A DNA stretch of 64,000 bases, from assembly GCA_949825045.1 (NCBI GenBank), contig OX463822.1:1183001-1247000 (forward strand), given 5' to 3'. This DNA is from Argyresthia goedartella (lineage: Eukaryota; Arthropoda; Insecta; Lepidoptera; Argyresthiidae). The notes under the pieces are model-generated. The model did no database searches, was not told the origin of the DNA, and saw only the letters and a program-made list of their open reading frames with translations. How positions within the stretch are numbered: the stretch's first letter is position 1; every line of letters begins with the position of its first letter. Made by a program: the position numbers and the translations under genes. Positions 21,309 through 33,499 of the stretch are shown piece after piece.

Positions 21309-22849
21309 GAAATCATGCGAATGTAGAGGACGACAGAAATTTGACGAAGTATTTGACTAGGCTGGGGTCGTAGACAGGGAAGACCGACCGACCGTTACAG
21401 CTATGTGAGAAGTATATGCCTAGTCCCGGTATTCCCATTTCTGAGAATAAAAATATTAAGTAATACGTGTGGGATTAAGTGGGCGAACAACGTCTAGCAG
21501 ATAGCAGAGAGGAGGCTGGATCTCACATTCGCACTTTTGACCTCGCAACCGCTCTAAGGACATCATTCCCGCAGTCCGCATTGCTATTCGACTTGCGACT
21601 TCCTCTGTGTCGTTTAGGTTAGTATCGCTGCCGCATCCCCTATCTCCCTCTCGCACACGAGAAAATCTATACATCCAAATGAAAGGGAAACACCAGTGCG
21701 TAAGTATTGCGCCTCGAAGTTCTGAATCCTGCTTCGTCTCGCTCGCTCCTACGAGTTTGCTGGAGTGCGAAGGAGACGGAGGGTGTAGAGCAACAGTTGT
21801 CGGTTGTGTATCGATCGCGCCGCCTGCAGCCACGTGGGTTGTCGTAACCGCGATGTACTGAAAGCAAGTTTCTCATGTTTCGCCCTCCATTTACTGCTTG
21901 CTGAGACCACGACTTTTGGGGATCTCCAAGAAGAAGTAATGAAAACTGTCGTAATAAGTGGTTAGTATTTGAAGCGGAGTTGTGTAGTTATTGCTCCATT
22001 CCGTCGTTCGGCTGCTCGTAAAATAAAAGCGGTAAAACCCGACTTGATAGGTCCAACGGAATAGATGATCAATACTTGTAATAGTTTACGGCGTACCTAC
22101 CTCAGCTGAATTGATAATTAATAAAATTAAGGACAAATATTAAACATCGCCTTACAAATCACGTCCATTTTGATTAGGAGCCAACCGCCGCAAAACCGTG
22201 GCGGGAAATAAAAGCATTTTCCTGTAACCCTTTTCCCTACATTCGTATTCATTGCGCATCGCGCTAGTAAAGGGTAGACGGATAATGGAATTTGGTAGGC
22301 TCAGATATTAATAAAAAGTCTAGTCGATCTACATGCTAGTACGTAATTATTATTTTATTTGTGAATTAATAATAATATCGATTTTTATATACTTATGCAG
22401 TGCACATGAGCATTTACGTATATTAGATGTAAGGGAAATATCTGTTAAATTTCGTTAAGAGTATCACTAAGTACAAGTTTAAGGTAAACCTGCTAGCTTT
22501 TATGTCTTACTCATATCCGCGTTAATGCTTGCGCTCCTCGGTAGGGCGGTGGGGGGGGGGGGGGCATTCATGGGTTACATTTATTTATTATGTCTGGAAA
22601 AACGTTACGTGAGAGATTAATCATTAATTGTAAATATATTTTTTATCCATGTAAGATAGGTAAAACCACGATGTATCCATCACATAAGGTTTATCCGGAT
22701 GTGCTAGCCCTCACGTACGGTACGGTACGTAATAAAAGTTCGGCCGCCACAGAAACGCGGAAATATCTCATCACGTACTGTGCCTTGGTACGTCATTACT
22801 ACCATGTACCAACCTAGTATTTATGCGAGATGCCCAATTAAATAGACAG

Positions 22850-22990
22850 ACATTAACCATGTCACTACAAAAAATGTTACACATGGTTTAACCTAAAACA
22901 TTTTTGTCTTTAAACAAGTGTTGAACAGGCATTTATTTTGTTGTGGTAAGGCCCTAAGCGAGCATGCAGTGACAAGCCTTTTACTCCGTC
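22850..22990 (+). repeat. Dispersed repeat K, copy 2
   Basis: Matches 20190-20300 in order: GGTTTAACCT, TTTAAACAAGTGTTGAACAG and GTGGTAAGGCCCT. Interiors differ by small indels. Noncoding. Confidence 0.55.
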
Positions 22991-24449
22991 TCCCGTTGGA
23001 CGCGTCGGTCGGCAGTCGGCACTCGGCACTCGGCTGCCACTCTGTCGGCAAACGGATATTGTGAAGCAGTCCGGACTCCGGATCGTAAGTGGACAGGCAT
23101 AGGTAGGTAGGGGAAGAGCATCGACAGAATAATCCAACTGATAAGAGTTACATTTGTTTGCTGTATGCTCTAGGTACAACAGTTATGTTGGTATATGTAG
23201 TTTGGGTGATGTTCGCTACAGCTAGTCTTTGTTCTTATTTATTTATTTTGTTCGATTGTTATTTTGAGACATCGTATTGGCACTTATGGATACGATGTTA
23301 TTGTCATTTTATTAGATAATTTTTATATGGTACGTTGGGTAATAAAAAAAATGACGAAAATTGAAAAAGGACATCTCCGTAGAGTTTCTTGGTGCTACCT
23401 TCTGTGACGGGCGTATTTCCGAAGCACTGGTAGAGTTTATGGAGTTTCTTTTTCATGTGCGAGATTCAGCCATGAATCTCCACTTGAAGGGGAAATTCTT
23501 TTTTCAAACTCAAACCATAATCAGTGATGTACTCATTAGTTTAGTTGATCATATTTGATTTATTTATTTCCATGTATAAGTGACTCAAGTAAGTGTTTGA
23601 CTCGTAAAAGTGAATTCTTTTGCCTACTTGCAATAAATGATTTGAGTTTTGAGTTTAATTAAAAGCTTACTTTGTTTGAAGTCCTTAATCTAACACAAGT
23701 AGTTACACTTTATGCCACTACAACCCCATAATGCTAATCAGAGAGCCGAAAGTATTTTTTGCTGTTGGTACACCGTTACTGAATAATTAGGTATTTCTAG
23801 AGTTTTCATAATTATTAATTCCATATTGGCTATTTTAATTATAGCAAACCGCAAAAACAAGATAAAATCTAAAAGTGAAAAATTAGCATTGAATCATGAA
23901 AATGGACACGAGATATCAGGGGTAAGCTAAATTGTTCCTTGTTGGTGTTATAATAAGATTGGTGTTGGAGCTTAAAGCTTTGTTTCGTGATAAGGCGTGA
24001 AAGCTGCACAGAGCGGTTTCATGCGAAGTTAAACGTCACGCAAGTCATGTTTTCATTTTTGGGGTTCCGTATTCAAATTTGAAACCATACTGCAGTACAG
24101 ACCTAAATATACGGGAACCATCTTAAAACGACATTTTAGGAATATATTCACCACTTTGACAACAACTTTAATACCAAGCCTAAATAAGTCAATCAACTTG
24201 TGTCATGGTATTTTTCATACACTAAGCGGTGAATTAGGAACCAAGTAATAGATGTTCAGCACTATAATATATATTTTTATATGTTAATTAGGTTAGTTAC
24301 GATCAATTAGGAAAATACTGAAACCGCAATATGCTTTGATAAACGTAATGTGAGTTTCCCACAAAGCGACAACTATGTAGCTAGTGGTTGGATACCATCA
24401 TGTTGCGGTGACATTCATCTTTGTGCGCTATTCAACAAAAGCATTAAAA

Positions 24450-24650
24450 AAACATAAACATTTACATTCAGTCACATACATTGCTTCTGGCCTAACACTG
24501 GGATACCCTATGTCGTGGCAAGTAGAAACAGCAAAGTCACACACATATAAACATCCAAGACCTGTTTTTCTTTTTCTGTATCCCCAGCGGGGGATCGAAC
24601 CCGGGACCTCCCGCATGGAGGCAGGGCCACAACCGCTGCGCCACAGAGAA
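24450..24650 (-). mobile_element. tRNA-derived SINE, family E (copy 2)
   Basis: The minus-strand head reads TGTGGCGCAGCGGTTGTGGC with A box TGGCGCAGCGG. It is followed by a GGGTTCGATCC B box (about 24594-24604) and a body with CTTGGATGTTTATATGTGTG, CGACATAGGGTATCC and GTGTTAGGCCAGAAGCAATG. It is the copy with the best-preserved A box. Confidence 0.88.
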
Positions 24651-24654
24651 CTAA

Positions 24655-25310
24655 CAGTTATGTATACATGTAAACATAAAAAATGCTCAAGAAATAGCGA
24701 AAATGCCAATAAGAATTTTGTACTTAAATAGTTGTTTAAAAAACAAAATTATTTAACAACTAAATTAAGAATAAAAAGAAAAAAAATATATTCTAAAGTC
24801 AAATTACACAACACATAGATAAACAGAAAAAAATAAAAATAAAAATCAACCAGCCATACGAAAATCAGATAAATTACAAAAATAAAGAAAACTATGTAGG
24901 AGTCATGACAAATTCTATGCGACGTGTAACGTGACCGTGATGCGGTGCGGCTCAGCATACGCTGCAGGGAACCTGTAACACTGATATTCTGCCGAACCAT
25001 ATAGTAGGCAGTGTGAGTCAATACAGTGTGTGTGATGCATAAATATAACGTGTGTCATACATACGGTGCAATATTATACGAAGGATAAATACAAATATGG
25101 TGAATGTTCTATCGCAGAGAACCAAAGATATACAAAGCGGTGCCAGAAAATACAAGGAATAAGCGGGAAGAAAACGTGATAGAGGAAGACCTGACCATCC
25201 AGAAGCAAGAAAATAAACAAGGACGCAAACAGTATGAGCTAGAAAAAAAAAAAAAACGAGCCACGCCACACCTCATTCCAAGGATCGGCCACCATGGGCT
25301 GACAGAACGG
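24655..25310. other. Gene-free AT-rich stretch
   Basis: A-rich and T-rich runs with no gene or repeat recognised. The 90-codon frames across it consist mainly of Lys/Asn/Ile or Phe/Tyr, as expected from base composition. Confidence 0.4.
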
Positions 25311-25313
25311 TTA

Positions 25314-26127
25314 TTATTGTTGTTGATCCAAAAGAAGTTTCTTCAAACGAAGTTTGAAACAGTTTTTGGACTTTAATTGCCGTATTGGTGGAGGGATGTT
25401 GTTCCAACATTTGGTGGCCAAATACCTGAAACTGCCACGAAACGCTGCAGTCACATGCCGCGGCACAGACAAGATAGTTGTCGTGGCCCTGTTAGGGTGA
25501 AGTGACATTCGCCACTCTAATTTATTATACAAATACTCTGGCTTGCCGGTCTTAATCACACCAAACAGGAGCGATGCAAGGAACAAGTCCTGTCTACCTT
25601 TCATCTTCAGCAGGTTTGCAGCGTTGATGAAAGGCGTGACATGACCACGTGCAGGTATGTCGAAACAATAACGAGCACAGGCGTTCTGTACACGTTGAAT
25701 AAGTCTATGGGTTTTGCCATATAGGCATGGACCATACACAGGAATGCAGTAATTAAGTTTGGAAAGTATTAACGATTCGCAGAGAGCAACGCGCATGTCC
25801 ACAGATAGATATCCCCGCAATTTATATAGTATACTAAGTCTATAAAAGCAATTCCTCACTAGTTCGGATATATGCTTTTCAAAGCATAGTTCGCTATCCA
25901 TGATAAGGCCGAGATTACGAGCTTCTGTAACCCGTTCGATGGGAACTCCTGCTATAAGGAGGCGTGGATCTAGATCTGTTAGAGTCGCAACTTGGTGTCT
26001 AGAGCCCAGTATCATGTATTTAGACTTTTTGGGATTCAGAACTAGAGAACATCCAGACGACCAGGAAGAGACGCGATCCAAATCTGAATTAAGGTCACGG
26101 ATACGCCCATCAATGGTAGCCCAAAAT
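25314..26127 (-). pseudogene. LINE-L reverse transcriptase, C-terminal part
   Basis: A 255-codon frame on the minus strand, open as far as about 26127. It begins after the YADD box: WSSGCSLVLNPKKSKYMILG, then ARNLGLIMDSELCFEKHISE, LSKLNYCIPVYGPCLYG (the position of the L-x-Y-x-x-x-x-W/Y block of LINE proteins), and ends with ATKCWNNIPPPIRQLKS and FKLRLKKLLLDQQ. This is the C-terminal third of a LINE ORF2, from a lineage different from LINE-A, M, N and P. It is 5'-truncated near 26127. The remaining frame is undamaged. Confidence 0.82.
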
Positions 26128-26129
26128 TA

Positions 26130-28200
26130 GGTAGATCCTATCGAATAGTGCCTTATTCACGAAATGGATGATATAATATAGAAAGGCACTTAGTATGTTA
26201 TTGTGAAACAACAAGGCTGGTATTTAATAGCACATCAAAAATACTGATTTGCACAGCAAAAAAAGATCAACAAAAACACTTTTTATGTTTTAAATATTTT
26301 ACGTACACTTAAGTTTATGTATTAAGTATTTTTGTTCTTACGTGTTCACCTTAACACGTTTAATATTTCCCAAACAACAATATCCCTTCGTTTTCCATGT
26401 TTGTTTCCTTAAATTAATTAATCTTTAATTTGTGGAAGTAAATTAAACTGTAAAACTCAAACCCCAAGCAGCCCTTATTTCTGGTTTCTGACCCTTTGAT
26501 TTCGTAATGGCGGGCGCGCGGCGCCGTAACTCGATGTTGATTGATTCATTAAACAGGTTACAATATTTATTTGTGGCTCCTGTTTTATTTATTTACTTCA
26601 TTGATTACCCAGATGATTGGCTTTGGTCGGAGAGCGGTGGTAATTAAATCATGTAAATTACCTATAAACGTAAACGTTTTAAGGGTGCCGCTTTTATTCA
26701 TAGTAATAGCTTAAACATCTGTAAATAATTTATATGTAAGGTCTTTACTTGTAACTTCTATCGGAGATTTTAGTAGAGATGATTCGTGATATAAAATTGG
26801 AATAAAAGCAAGCCCTTAATAATAATTAGTATCTTAAATTAGGTATATTATATCGCAATTATTTAATTTTAATTTTGTTTTTTTTTTAATTTTTCAAACA
26901 GACCTAGTTTATACTCGGGGCGACTATATGCAAGTGTGTCTTGTGTATGTTTTAGTGAGTTTTCTATTCAAGTAAGATACCAATTGTTACAATAATCCCC
27001 TCAAATATCAAAGGCAACTCACAAATGACGGCCATTACGAAGGCGTAAAATAATACAAGAATAAACGACACAAAAGTAAAAGTAAATTTAATAAAAATAA
27101 CTCGGCCGTTTGTTACGCTCAATCGGGAAGGTTTTTCTTCTCTCATAAATAAATGTTAACGATGAATAAAGAAGCTCGCAACAAAGAGATTTTGTGCCTA
27201 AAGAGGGGGGAAAGTGCGGGGATGGCGGGTGGGGGGGGAGCTTTCGCACAATTAGCTTTCTTCGTGTATACTTCTTCAGATAGAATCTTTGTATTCGGTG
27301 TAACGGTTGGCGCAAATCTGATGGAAACAATAGGTGTCCAATGTAGGATGTTCACGAGAGCGTCTATAAGTAAGGATAGAAAGTATATAGGTATGAATAA
27401 TGGTAATAATTAAGTTGATATTTTGTTGTGTCATAGTCAAAACAAGCCATTTTTTTTAATTAGCTTTTATGAGCCCAAAGTCTAGGGGATTGTGTCGTTT
27501 TATTATAGGGTTGGCACCTTCTGGCTCTGCTCCTGGATGTCATCTAGGAGCAGAGTACTTGTCAAGAGCAATCAAATAACCCCAAACTCAATGGGGTTCC
27601 AACCCCATCTTCGGATCAGCAGCCTTATGGCGTAACTCTCTGAAGTTCATAGCGTGTGTCTATGGTTCATCTCATGCTCATACAATTTCATCGACTGCGG
27701 GGTATCACCGAAGGCTTCTAGGCTTCATTCAATGAGCTTGGGTTTGGCCTCCATTATGATGCTACTTGCGTGATACCAATTTGACAGATGAAGCTGGTGC
27801 AAGGTGTCAAACGTAAAAGTCTATATGAAGTTCATAGTTCAGACTAGTTACGCCATAAGGCTGCAGGTTCATGTCAATAAAATATAGCATTGTCATCCAA
27901 TTGACATGCAGGCAAAACAGCTCAATCAGAAACCGGGAAGTCTGTCAGATTTGATTACAGCCGGAAAGCGCCCGGGACAAGTTAAACTAAATACAAGCCT
28001 ACGAAATATAAATCTGTAGATGCTCATTGCCTATGGAACTGAAATGATAGAATGGAACCTAAATCGTTTATTCACTGGTGTTTTCTGAGAACTAATTAAT
28101 ACCATTAGATAGCAGAGATACTAGTGAAATGATATGATTGTAATATAATTACCTAAATACATAATTCATTTTGTATGTATGTCGGAGGCGGATTGTAGAA
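26130..28200. other. Gene-free stretch containing MITE-J copy 2
   Basis: No gene recognised. It has a GGCGGGCGCGCGGCGCC GC-rich patch (26510-26525), G-runs near 27205-27240, and a short hairpin near 27530-27560 (TCTGCTCCT/AGGAGCAGA). MITE-J copy 2 lies at 27619-27864. Confidence 0.45.
27619..27864 (-). mobile_element. MITE family J, copy 2
   Basis: 246 bases, exactly the length of copy 1, with the same 17-base terminal inverted repeats (GCAGCCTTATGGCGTAA and complement). The interior is the reverse complement of 19311-19522 with few differences. The flanks GGATCA (left) and AGGTTC (right) are identical to those of copy 1 in unflipped orientation. Confidence 0.9.
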
Positions 28201-28201
28201 T

Positions 28202-28911
28202 TGGGGACATCATGATGTGCCGCGCCATATTAAGATATGGCGGCATTTCGTGAAATACGCCGTTTTCTATTGGGCACATCATGATGTGCCGCGCCATATT
28301 AAGATATGGCAGCATTTCGTGAAATACGCCGCTGTCTATGGGGCACATCATGATGTGCCGCGCCATATTAATATATGGCGGCATTTCGTGAAATACGTCG
28401 TTGTCTATGGGGCACATCATAATGTGCCGCGCCATATTAAGATATGGTGGCATTTCGTGAAATACGCCGCTGTCTATGGGGCACATTATGATGTGCCGCG
28501 CCATATTAAGATATGGCGGCATTTCGTGAAATACGCCGCTGTCTATGGGGCACATCATGATGTGCCGCGCCATATTAAGATATGGCGGCATTTCGTGAAA
28601 TACGCCGTTGTCTATGGGGCACATCATGATGTGCCGCGCCATATTAAGATATGGCGGCATTTCGTGAAATACGCCGTTGTCTATGGGGCCGATCATGATG
28701 TGCCGCGCCATATTAAGATATGGCGGAATTTTGTGAAATACGCCATTGTCTATGGGGCACATCATGATGTGCCGCGCCATATTAAGATATGGCGGCATTT
28801 CGTGAAATACGCCGTTGTCTATGGGGCACATCATGATGTGCCGCGCCATATTAAGATATGGCGGCATTTCGTGAAATACGCCGTTGTCTATGGGGCACAT
28901 CGTGACGTGCC
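28202..28911. repeat. 69-bp satellite, about 10 copies, three palindromes per unit
   Basis: Eleven starts of the CATGATGTGCC block, or variants of it, fall exactly 69 bases apart from 28211 to 28901. Each unit contains three inverted repeats in series. The first is GGCACATCATGATGTGCC (perfect). The second is GCCATATTAAGATATGGC (7-base arms). The third is GGCATTTCGTGAAATACGCC (ATTTC/GAAAT arms with GGC/GCC ends). A 9-base link, GTTGTCTAT, follows. Because 69 is a multiple of 3, both strands stay open (244 and 266 codons with a 23-residue repeat). I read that as a by-product and not as a gene. Confidence 0.96.
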
Positions 28912-28914
28912 CAA

Positions 28915-29221
28915 AGCAAAACCAGGCAGTTCGATGAGAACCAAACGTTTGTCGATATTCCCAGTTAAACGCTTGGCCTCATCACGATATAATATAGACT
29001 ATTTAATTTTACAGTGATTTTTCTTGTTACATGTAATAAAAATGATGACGTGCTAGATGACTATTTATGTATACTTTAAAAAATAATTAACTATATATTT
29101 TTTTAAGTTATATAAACCACATCAACAAAAGAAGGGACACACACGGGATTCGGAGGACTGCTATTGGATATCCGAGTATGATATTTAAAACTTTTATTAT
29201 TGTTATGTTGTTTTTATTATT
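28915..29221. other. Gene-free spacer
   Basis: AT-rich, with nothing recognised between the satellite and SINE-E copy 3. Confidence 0.45.
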
Positions 29222-29392
29222 CGACCTCTGTGGTATAGCGGTTGTGACCCTGCCTACCATGCGAGAGGTCCCGGGTTCAATCCCCGGCTGGGGGTAAAAA
29301 CAAACAAAAACAGAGTCATGAATGTTTATATGTGTGTGACTTCGCTGTTTCCGGTTCCTACGACACAGGGTATTCTAGTGTGGGGCCAGAAG
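29222..29392 (+). mobile_element. SINE family E copy 3, 5' part
   Basis: Head with GAGAGGTCCCGGGTTCAATC (B-box region). The body runs through CGACACAGGGTATTCTAGTG to GTGGGGCCAGAAG, where the sequence is interrupted by LINE-M. The missing end reappears at 33463. Confidence 0.9.
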
Positions 29393-29882
29393 GCTGCACT
29401 ACCTTGCTCGGGATTTTGCTAAGATGCATAATTTTACGTTTTGCTGGGTTTCTTACGGTAAAATATACCTACGCAAGGCGGTTGGCTCCCCTTTTGTGCG
29501 AGTTGACGACGAGTCTATCTTGAGCAACATGAGGGCCGAGCTTGCCTGACTAGATATAGTAGAAAGCTATTCGTTAACTTGCTCCCCCCGATACCTGGCA
29601 ATCTTCATTGAACTTACGCTTCTGATTGGAAATACTTGTAAGACTTTATGTCATAAAATAAATTTCACACTGACACATTCACACATACCTCTACACAATT
29701 ATACTCTTTCAACTTCTTATAACCTAACTCTCGCTAGAAACATGATATATATGGCTACTACTTATTCATCAAGCATCATGTGTACACACGATAATAAAAG
29801 TACGATGTGCGTTGGCATCTCTTATCCATCATATCCTCCTGATTCATCTAGTCACTCACTAAAGAGCCCCCCTTGTAACTCG

Positions 29883-30598
29883 CTGAAAAACGACTACTGC
29901 TTCTTCTATCGGTACTGAGCTTGATGACATCTTTACCAAAGATCTGGACAATATTGCTGTGTCTGATTCGGTGGCCTGTGAGGTGGAGGACTGCATTAAA
30001 TATATCTCCAAATCCCAGGGCTCGCTCACGTTATTGACCGAGAACATTCGCAGTATCTCCGGAAATATGGATGGTTTCCTTGTTTTGCAACATACACTAA
30101 ATTTTAAATGTGACTTTAACGTTCTCACTGAATGTCGACTATCTAGCTCTTCTTTCATCCCACAAATAGACGGGTATTATCATTATGCTATTAAAAAGAA
30201 TTCCCTACAGAATGATGGAGTCGTGGTATACGTCAAGGAAGAATTAAAATCGGTAGTTGAAGAACCTATATGCCGAGATTCCAATTGCCTTATAATAAAG
30301 ATAGGAACGGAAACTGCTATTGTCGCTATTTACCGCTCTCCTTCGAAAAAACAGGTAGAAGACTTTCTCGAATCACTAAACACTATTCTCTATTCCCTCA
30401 AATCTTTTAATACCATTTGTATTGTAAGGGATATTAACATAAACATTCTTCCTGGTCAATCTCTTGACCCGAGAGCACATGAATATCTCAATCTGTGCGT
30501 TTCGCATGGTCTCCTGCCGGCTCACTGCTTGCCTACAAGATTAGAAAGAACTTGCCTTGATCATGTACTATTAAAATTAAAATAAACCTGCAATCACC
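29883..30598 (+). pseudogene. LINE-M endonuclease
   Basis: A frame opening after a stop at about 29881 and lacking a convincing ATG before the conserved core. LLTENIRSISGN (the QN/EN motif), NVLTECRLSSS (TE motif), VVVYVKEEL, and VRDININILPGQ are present. The last is the GDxN motif with the usual Gly replaced by Arg, a change that may matter for catalysis. TCLDHVLLK precedes a stop at 30583-30585, and a frameshift is needed to continue into the next segment at 30599. The enzyme would nick DNA to prime reverse transcription. Confidence 0.85.
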
Positions 30599-32857
30599 AT
30601 GGTAACAAACTCTACCTTAACTGATCATCAACTAGTAGTTCTTTCTCTAAAAATCAAGCATAATCGAGAGTTCTTCCAAACCACTGCTACCAGGATCGAC
30701 TATGCAAGACTAAACCTCCAACTAAACAACAACGACTTACAACCGATATTCTCGTCCTCGGATCCTAATGAAGCCCTTAGCAATCTAATATCTTTTGTTC
30801 AACAAGCCATCGACCAAAACTCAACCACCATAAAACTTTCTCGAAAACAAAAGGTCATTAAACCGTGGATTACACCAGGACAGATCCGCTGTATGAGAAA
30901 CAGAGACCGGTTGCACAAAAAGACAAAGTATAATCCAGGAAACTTCGTTTTTCTCACAACATATAAGAGGTACAGAAACTTCTGTAATAATTTACTTAAA
31001 AAAACAAAGAGAACGTACGAGAGAAATAAAATAGATAAGGCTGGCAATGACTTAAGAGTACTATGGAAGGCAATTAAACAAATTACAAATACTAACAAAT
31101 CTAGAACTACGGCGACTGAACTGTTGGGTTCGGGAGGTGTTTCTGTCTCCATTGACAGTGTTAATGACTTTTTTGCGACCGTAGGAGAAAACTTGGCTAG
31201 AAAAATAAATATAGCTCAATGTCCGTCCGTTGCAGCGCCACTGAGGACTACTAAATAAACGCGAACAACCACGTCGTTTGTCTTGCTTGAGACTGATCAT
31301 GCCGAATTAGAGAGACTGATTGTGGATCTGAGAGACGTGTGTGCGGTGGGCTGGGATCAAATCTCAAATCGTATCCTTAAAAACAATAAAATATTCTTTG
31401 TTCCCCCCTTAACGCACATTTTTAATTTGTGTCTCTCACACGGCATTTTTCCTGAGACCCTGAAGAAATTAATGGTGCTCCCGATCCACAAGTCTGGTGA
31501 CAGAGACCGTGTGAATAATTATCGACCTATCTCTATCCTTCCATCAATCTCCAAGCTGCTTGAGCGAATGGTAAACAATAGACTTGTCCTGTACCTGGAA
31601 AGAAATAACCTCTTGTCGGCTTCTCAATTGGGCTTCCGCAAAAATGTCTCGACTAGCGATGCAGTGCATGAACTTACTGACCACATTGTAAAAAACCTTG
31701 ATGGAGGATATAAAGTATTGGGTATCTTTCTGGATCTTGCCAAGGCTTTTGACACGGTCTCTGTCCCATTGCTACTGGACAAATTGGACGGAATGGGTAT
31801 ACGTGGACTGCAACTGAAACTACTGGAGGATTATCTAACTGATAGGACCCAGTTTGTCAGGATAGGCAACCACCGAAGCACCGACTTACCCATCTCTTAT
31901 GGTGTGCCTCAGGGCAGCATTCTTGGTCCTACCTTATTCCTGGTCTACATAAATGATCTTTGTGAACTGGATCTACATCGGGGAAGGATTTTTACCTACG
32001 CGGATGACACGACTCTTCTTTTCTCAGCTAAAACTTGGAGGGATGCCTTTGATGCTACCCAGGCTGGCTTAAATAGAGCTACCTCATGGCTGAGAAATAA
32101 TTTATTAACTTTAAATGCAGAGAAAACTAAGTTTATGTCATTCTTAATTCGGAATACTCACGACCCTGATGGTGTCGTGATAGCTCACCGTTGTTCTGAC
32201 CCTACTTCTGGTTCTTGTTCTTGTCCTGCTCTAACTAAAACCTCCAAAATTAAATATCTTGGGGTAATTATTGACCAAAGTCTAAGTTTTGGACCATATA
32301 TTGAGATGATCAGTGGAAGAATTCGCAAACTCATCTACGTGTTCAAAACCTTGCGACATGTTGCCGATGGTAACTTGATGAAAAGAGTTTATATCGCGCT
32401 CTGCCAATCCGTCATAACATATTGTATAACATCTTGGGGCGGTGCAACCAAAACCAACCTCTTAAAACTAGAACGAGCACAGAGAGCAGTCTTAAAGGTT
32501 TGCACTTTCCGACCAGTTTTATACCCAACTAAGCTTCTTTTTGAGTCCTGCAGTATGCTTACAGTTAGGCAACTTTTTATTTACGCAACTGTGATAAAAC
32601 AACATTCACTTATGACGTTTAACCCCAATTTAATAAGTAGTCGCCGTAATGATAGGGTCTGCTCACACTCTCGAGTTTTCCGGACCTCTTTTGCCCATAG
32701 ATTCTTCCTCTTCCTTGGACCGTTATTATACAATAGGCTAAGTAGGAAAATAGTTATATACCCCCTTATCACCCATCACGTAAAAACAGCTATATTCGAT
32801 GCTCTCCAAGTTTTAAACTATGAGCAAACTGAGCACCTGCTCGAAATTGTCAGCTAG
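30599..32857 (+). pseudogene. LINE-M endonuclease end and reverse transcriptase
   Basis: One reading frame broken only by TAA at 31256-31258. It starts with LTDHQLVVLS (the S/TDH motif closing the endonuclease). A basic linker follows with RERNK-like runs and LWKAIKQITN, then NNYRPISILPSISKLLERM (about 31515), LGFRKNVSTSDAV, IFLDLAKAFDTV (about 31727), YGVPQGSILGPTLFLVYIND (about 31898), FTYADDTTLLF (catalytic Asp pair, about 31990), KYLGVIIDQSLSFGPYI and LCQSVITYCITSWGG. The C-terminus closes at 32855-32857. Only two lesions separate this copy from a full-length protein, so it is a relatively young insertion. Confidence 0.9.
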
Positions 32858-33457
32858 CTTTAGTTTTTTCTCGTAAAATAATTAAACAAGTATTATATCT
32901 GTCTTTTATATTCAAAATTGTACTATAATAAATCGCATACGCACTATAATAAATCTATAAGTAGTAATTTCTTCTTATTTTTGTCACTAATATTCATAAC
33001 CAAGTCATATCTTATATTCGTTTCATATTTAAAAAGAGTATATCAGTGCAACTCTACACACCCTCTCACACACACTCATTCATACTCACGATATTCAAAG
33101 AGAGGTTCTTCCTTACACTCACCAATTCCGCTTTTTTTGTAAAATAGTTATCTAAATTCTCGCAGTTTTCAATGTAATTTATTTTAGTTGTAAGTTATTC
33201 TAAATGTTTTAAATTGTAATTGGCTTTTAAAATTAGATTTATATTAATAGATTTCCTGTTCTCAATCTTTGCTATCCATAGCAAGTATAAAGTAACTTGG
33301 AAGAGCGCTGAATCTGAAATACAGGTTAATCACCTAGCTCAGGTTCAGATGTTTCTGTTTTGTCGGACTCAAAATGTTTTGTAATAATTATGTCTGTAAC
33401 TATATTGTGAATCATTAATGATGCAATAAAAAAAAAATATTATTATTATTATTATTT

Positions 33458-33495
33458 AGAAGAAATTTTTGTGCCTGTATGTAAATGTTTATTTT
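33458..33495 (+). mobile_element. SINE family E copy 3, 3' part
   Basis: After the repeated AGAAG the sequence TTTTTGTGCCTGTATGTAAA continues the SINE-E body exactly as in the uninterrupted copy at 40030-40060 (ATGTTTGTGCCTGTATGTAA). Confidence 0.88.
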
Positions 33496-33499
33496 TATT

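Larger units (their letters stand above)
20620..24445. other. Gene-free stretch
   Basis: No gene recognised. It includes a 31-bp tandem pair (21247-21308), a run of 14 Gs (22551-22564), repeat K copy 2 (22850-22990) and a GC-rich patch rich in TCGGCACTCGG (23010-23040). There is also a possible LINE 3' tail near 23585-23660 (TTGCAATAAATGATTTGAG). Overlapping short frames at 21456-21876 are on a locally GC-richer segment but show no conserved motif or splice signals that I can defend. Near 24055-24130 there is a GGGGTTCCGTA block like repeat H. Confidence 0.45.
29393..33457 (+). mobile_element. LINE-M, about 4.07 kb, inserted in SINE-E
   Basis: A non-LTR retrotransposon running from the break in SINE-E to an AATAAA plus A- and ATT-rich tail (33425-33457). 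The 5-base target duplication AGAAG lies at 29388-29392 and 33458-33462. It contains about 490 bases of apparent 5' leader, an endonuclease, a reverse transcriptase and a 600-base 3' region. No ORF1 (gag-like, zinc-knuckle) frame is visible between the left edge and the endonuclease. The copy is therefore either truncated at its 5' end or belongs to a type with a single ORF. Confidence 0.92.

Noticed and set aside
28202..28911. CRISPR-like array (regular palindromic repeats)
   Set aside because: The whole 69-bp unit is conserved with no variable spacers, there are no cas genes, and the DNA is eukaryotic.
28166..29017. Long open frames on both strands (244 and 266 codons) with a 23-residue repeat
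   Set aside because: They exist because the satellite period (69) is a multiple of 3 and its unit happens to lack stops. The symmetric openness of both strands and absence of any protein-like composition argue against a gene.
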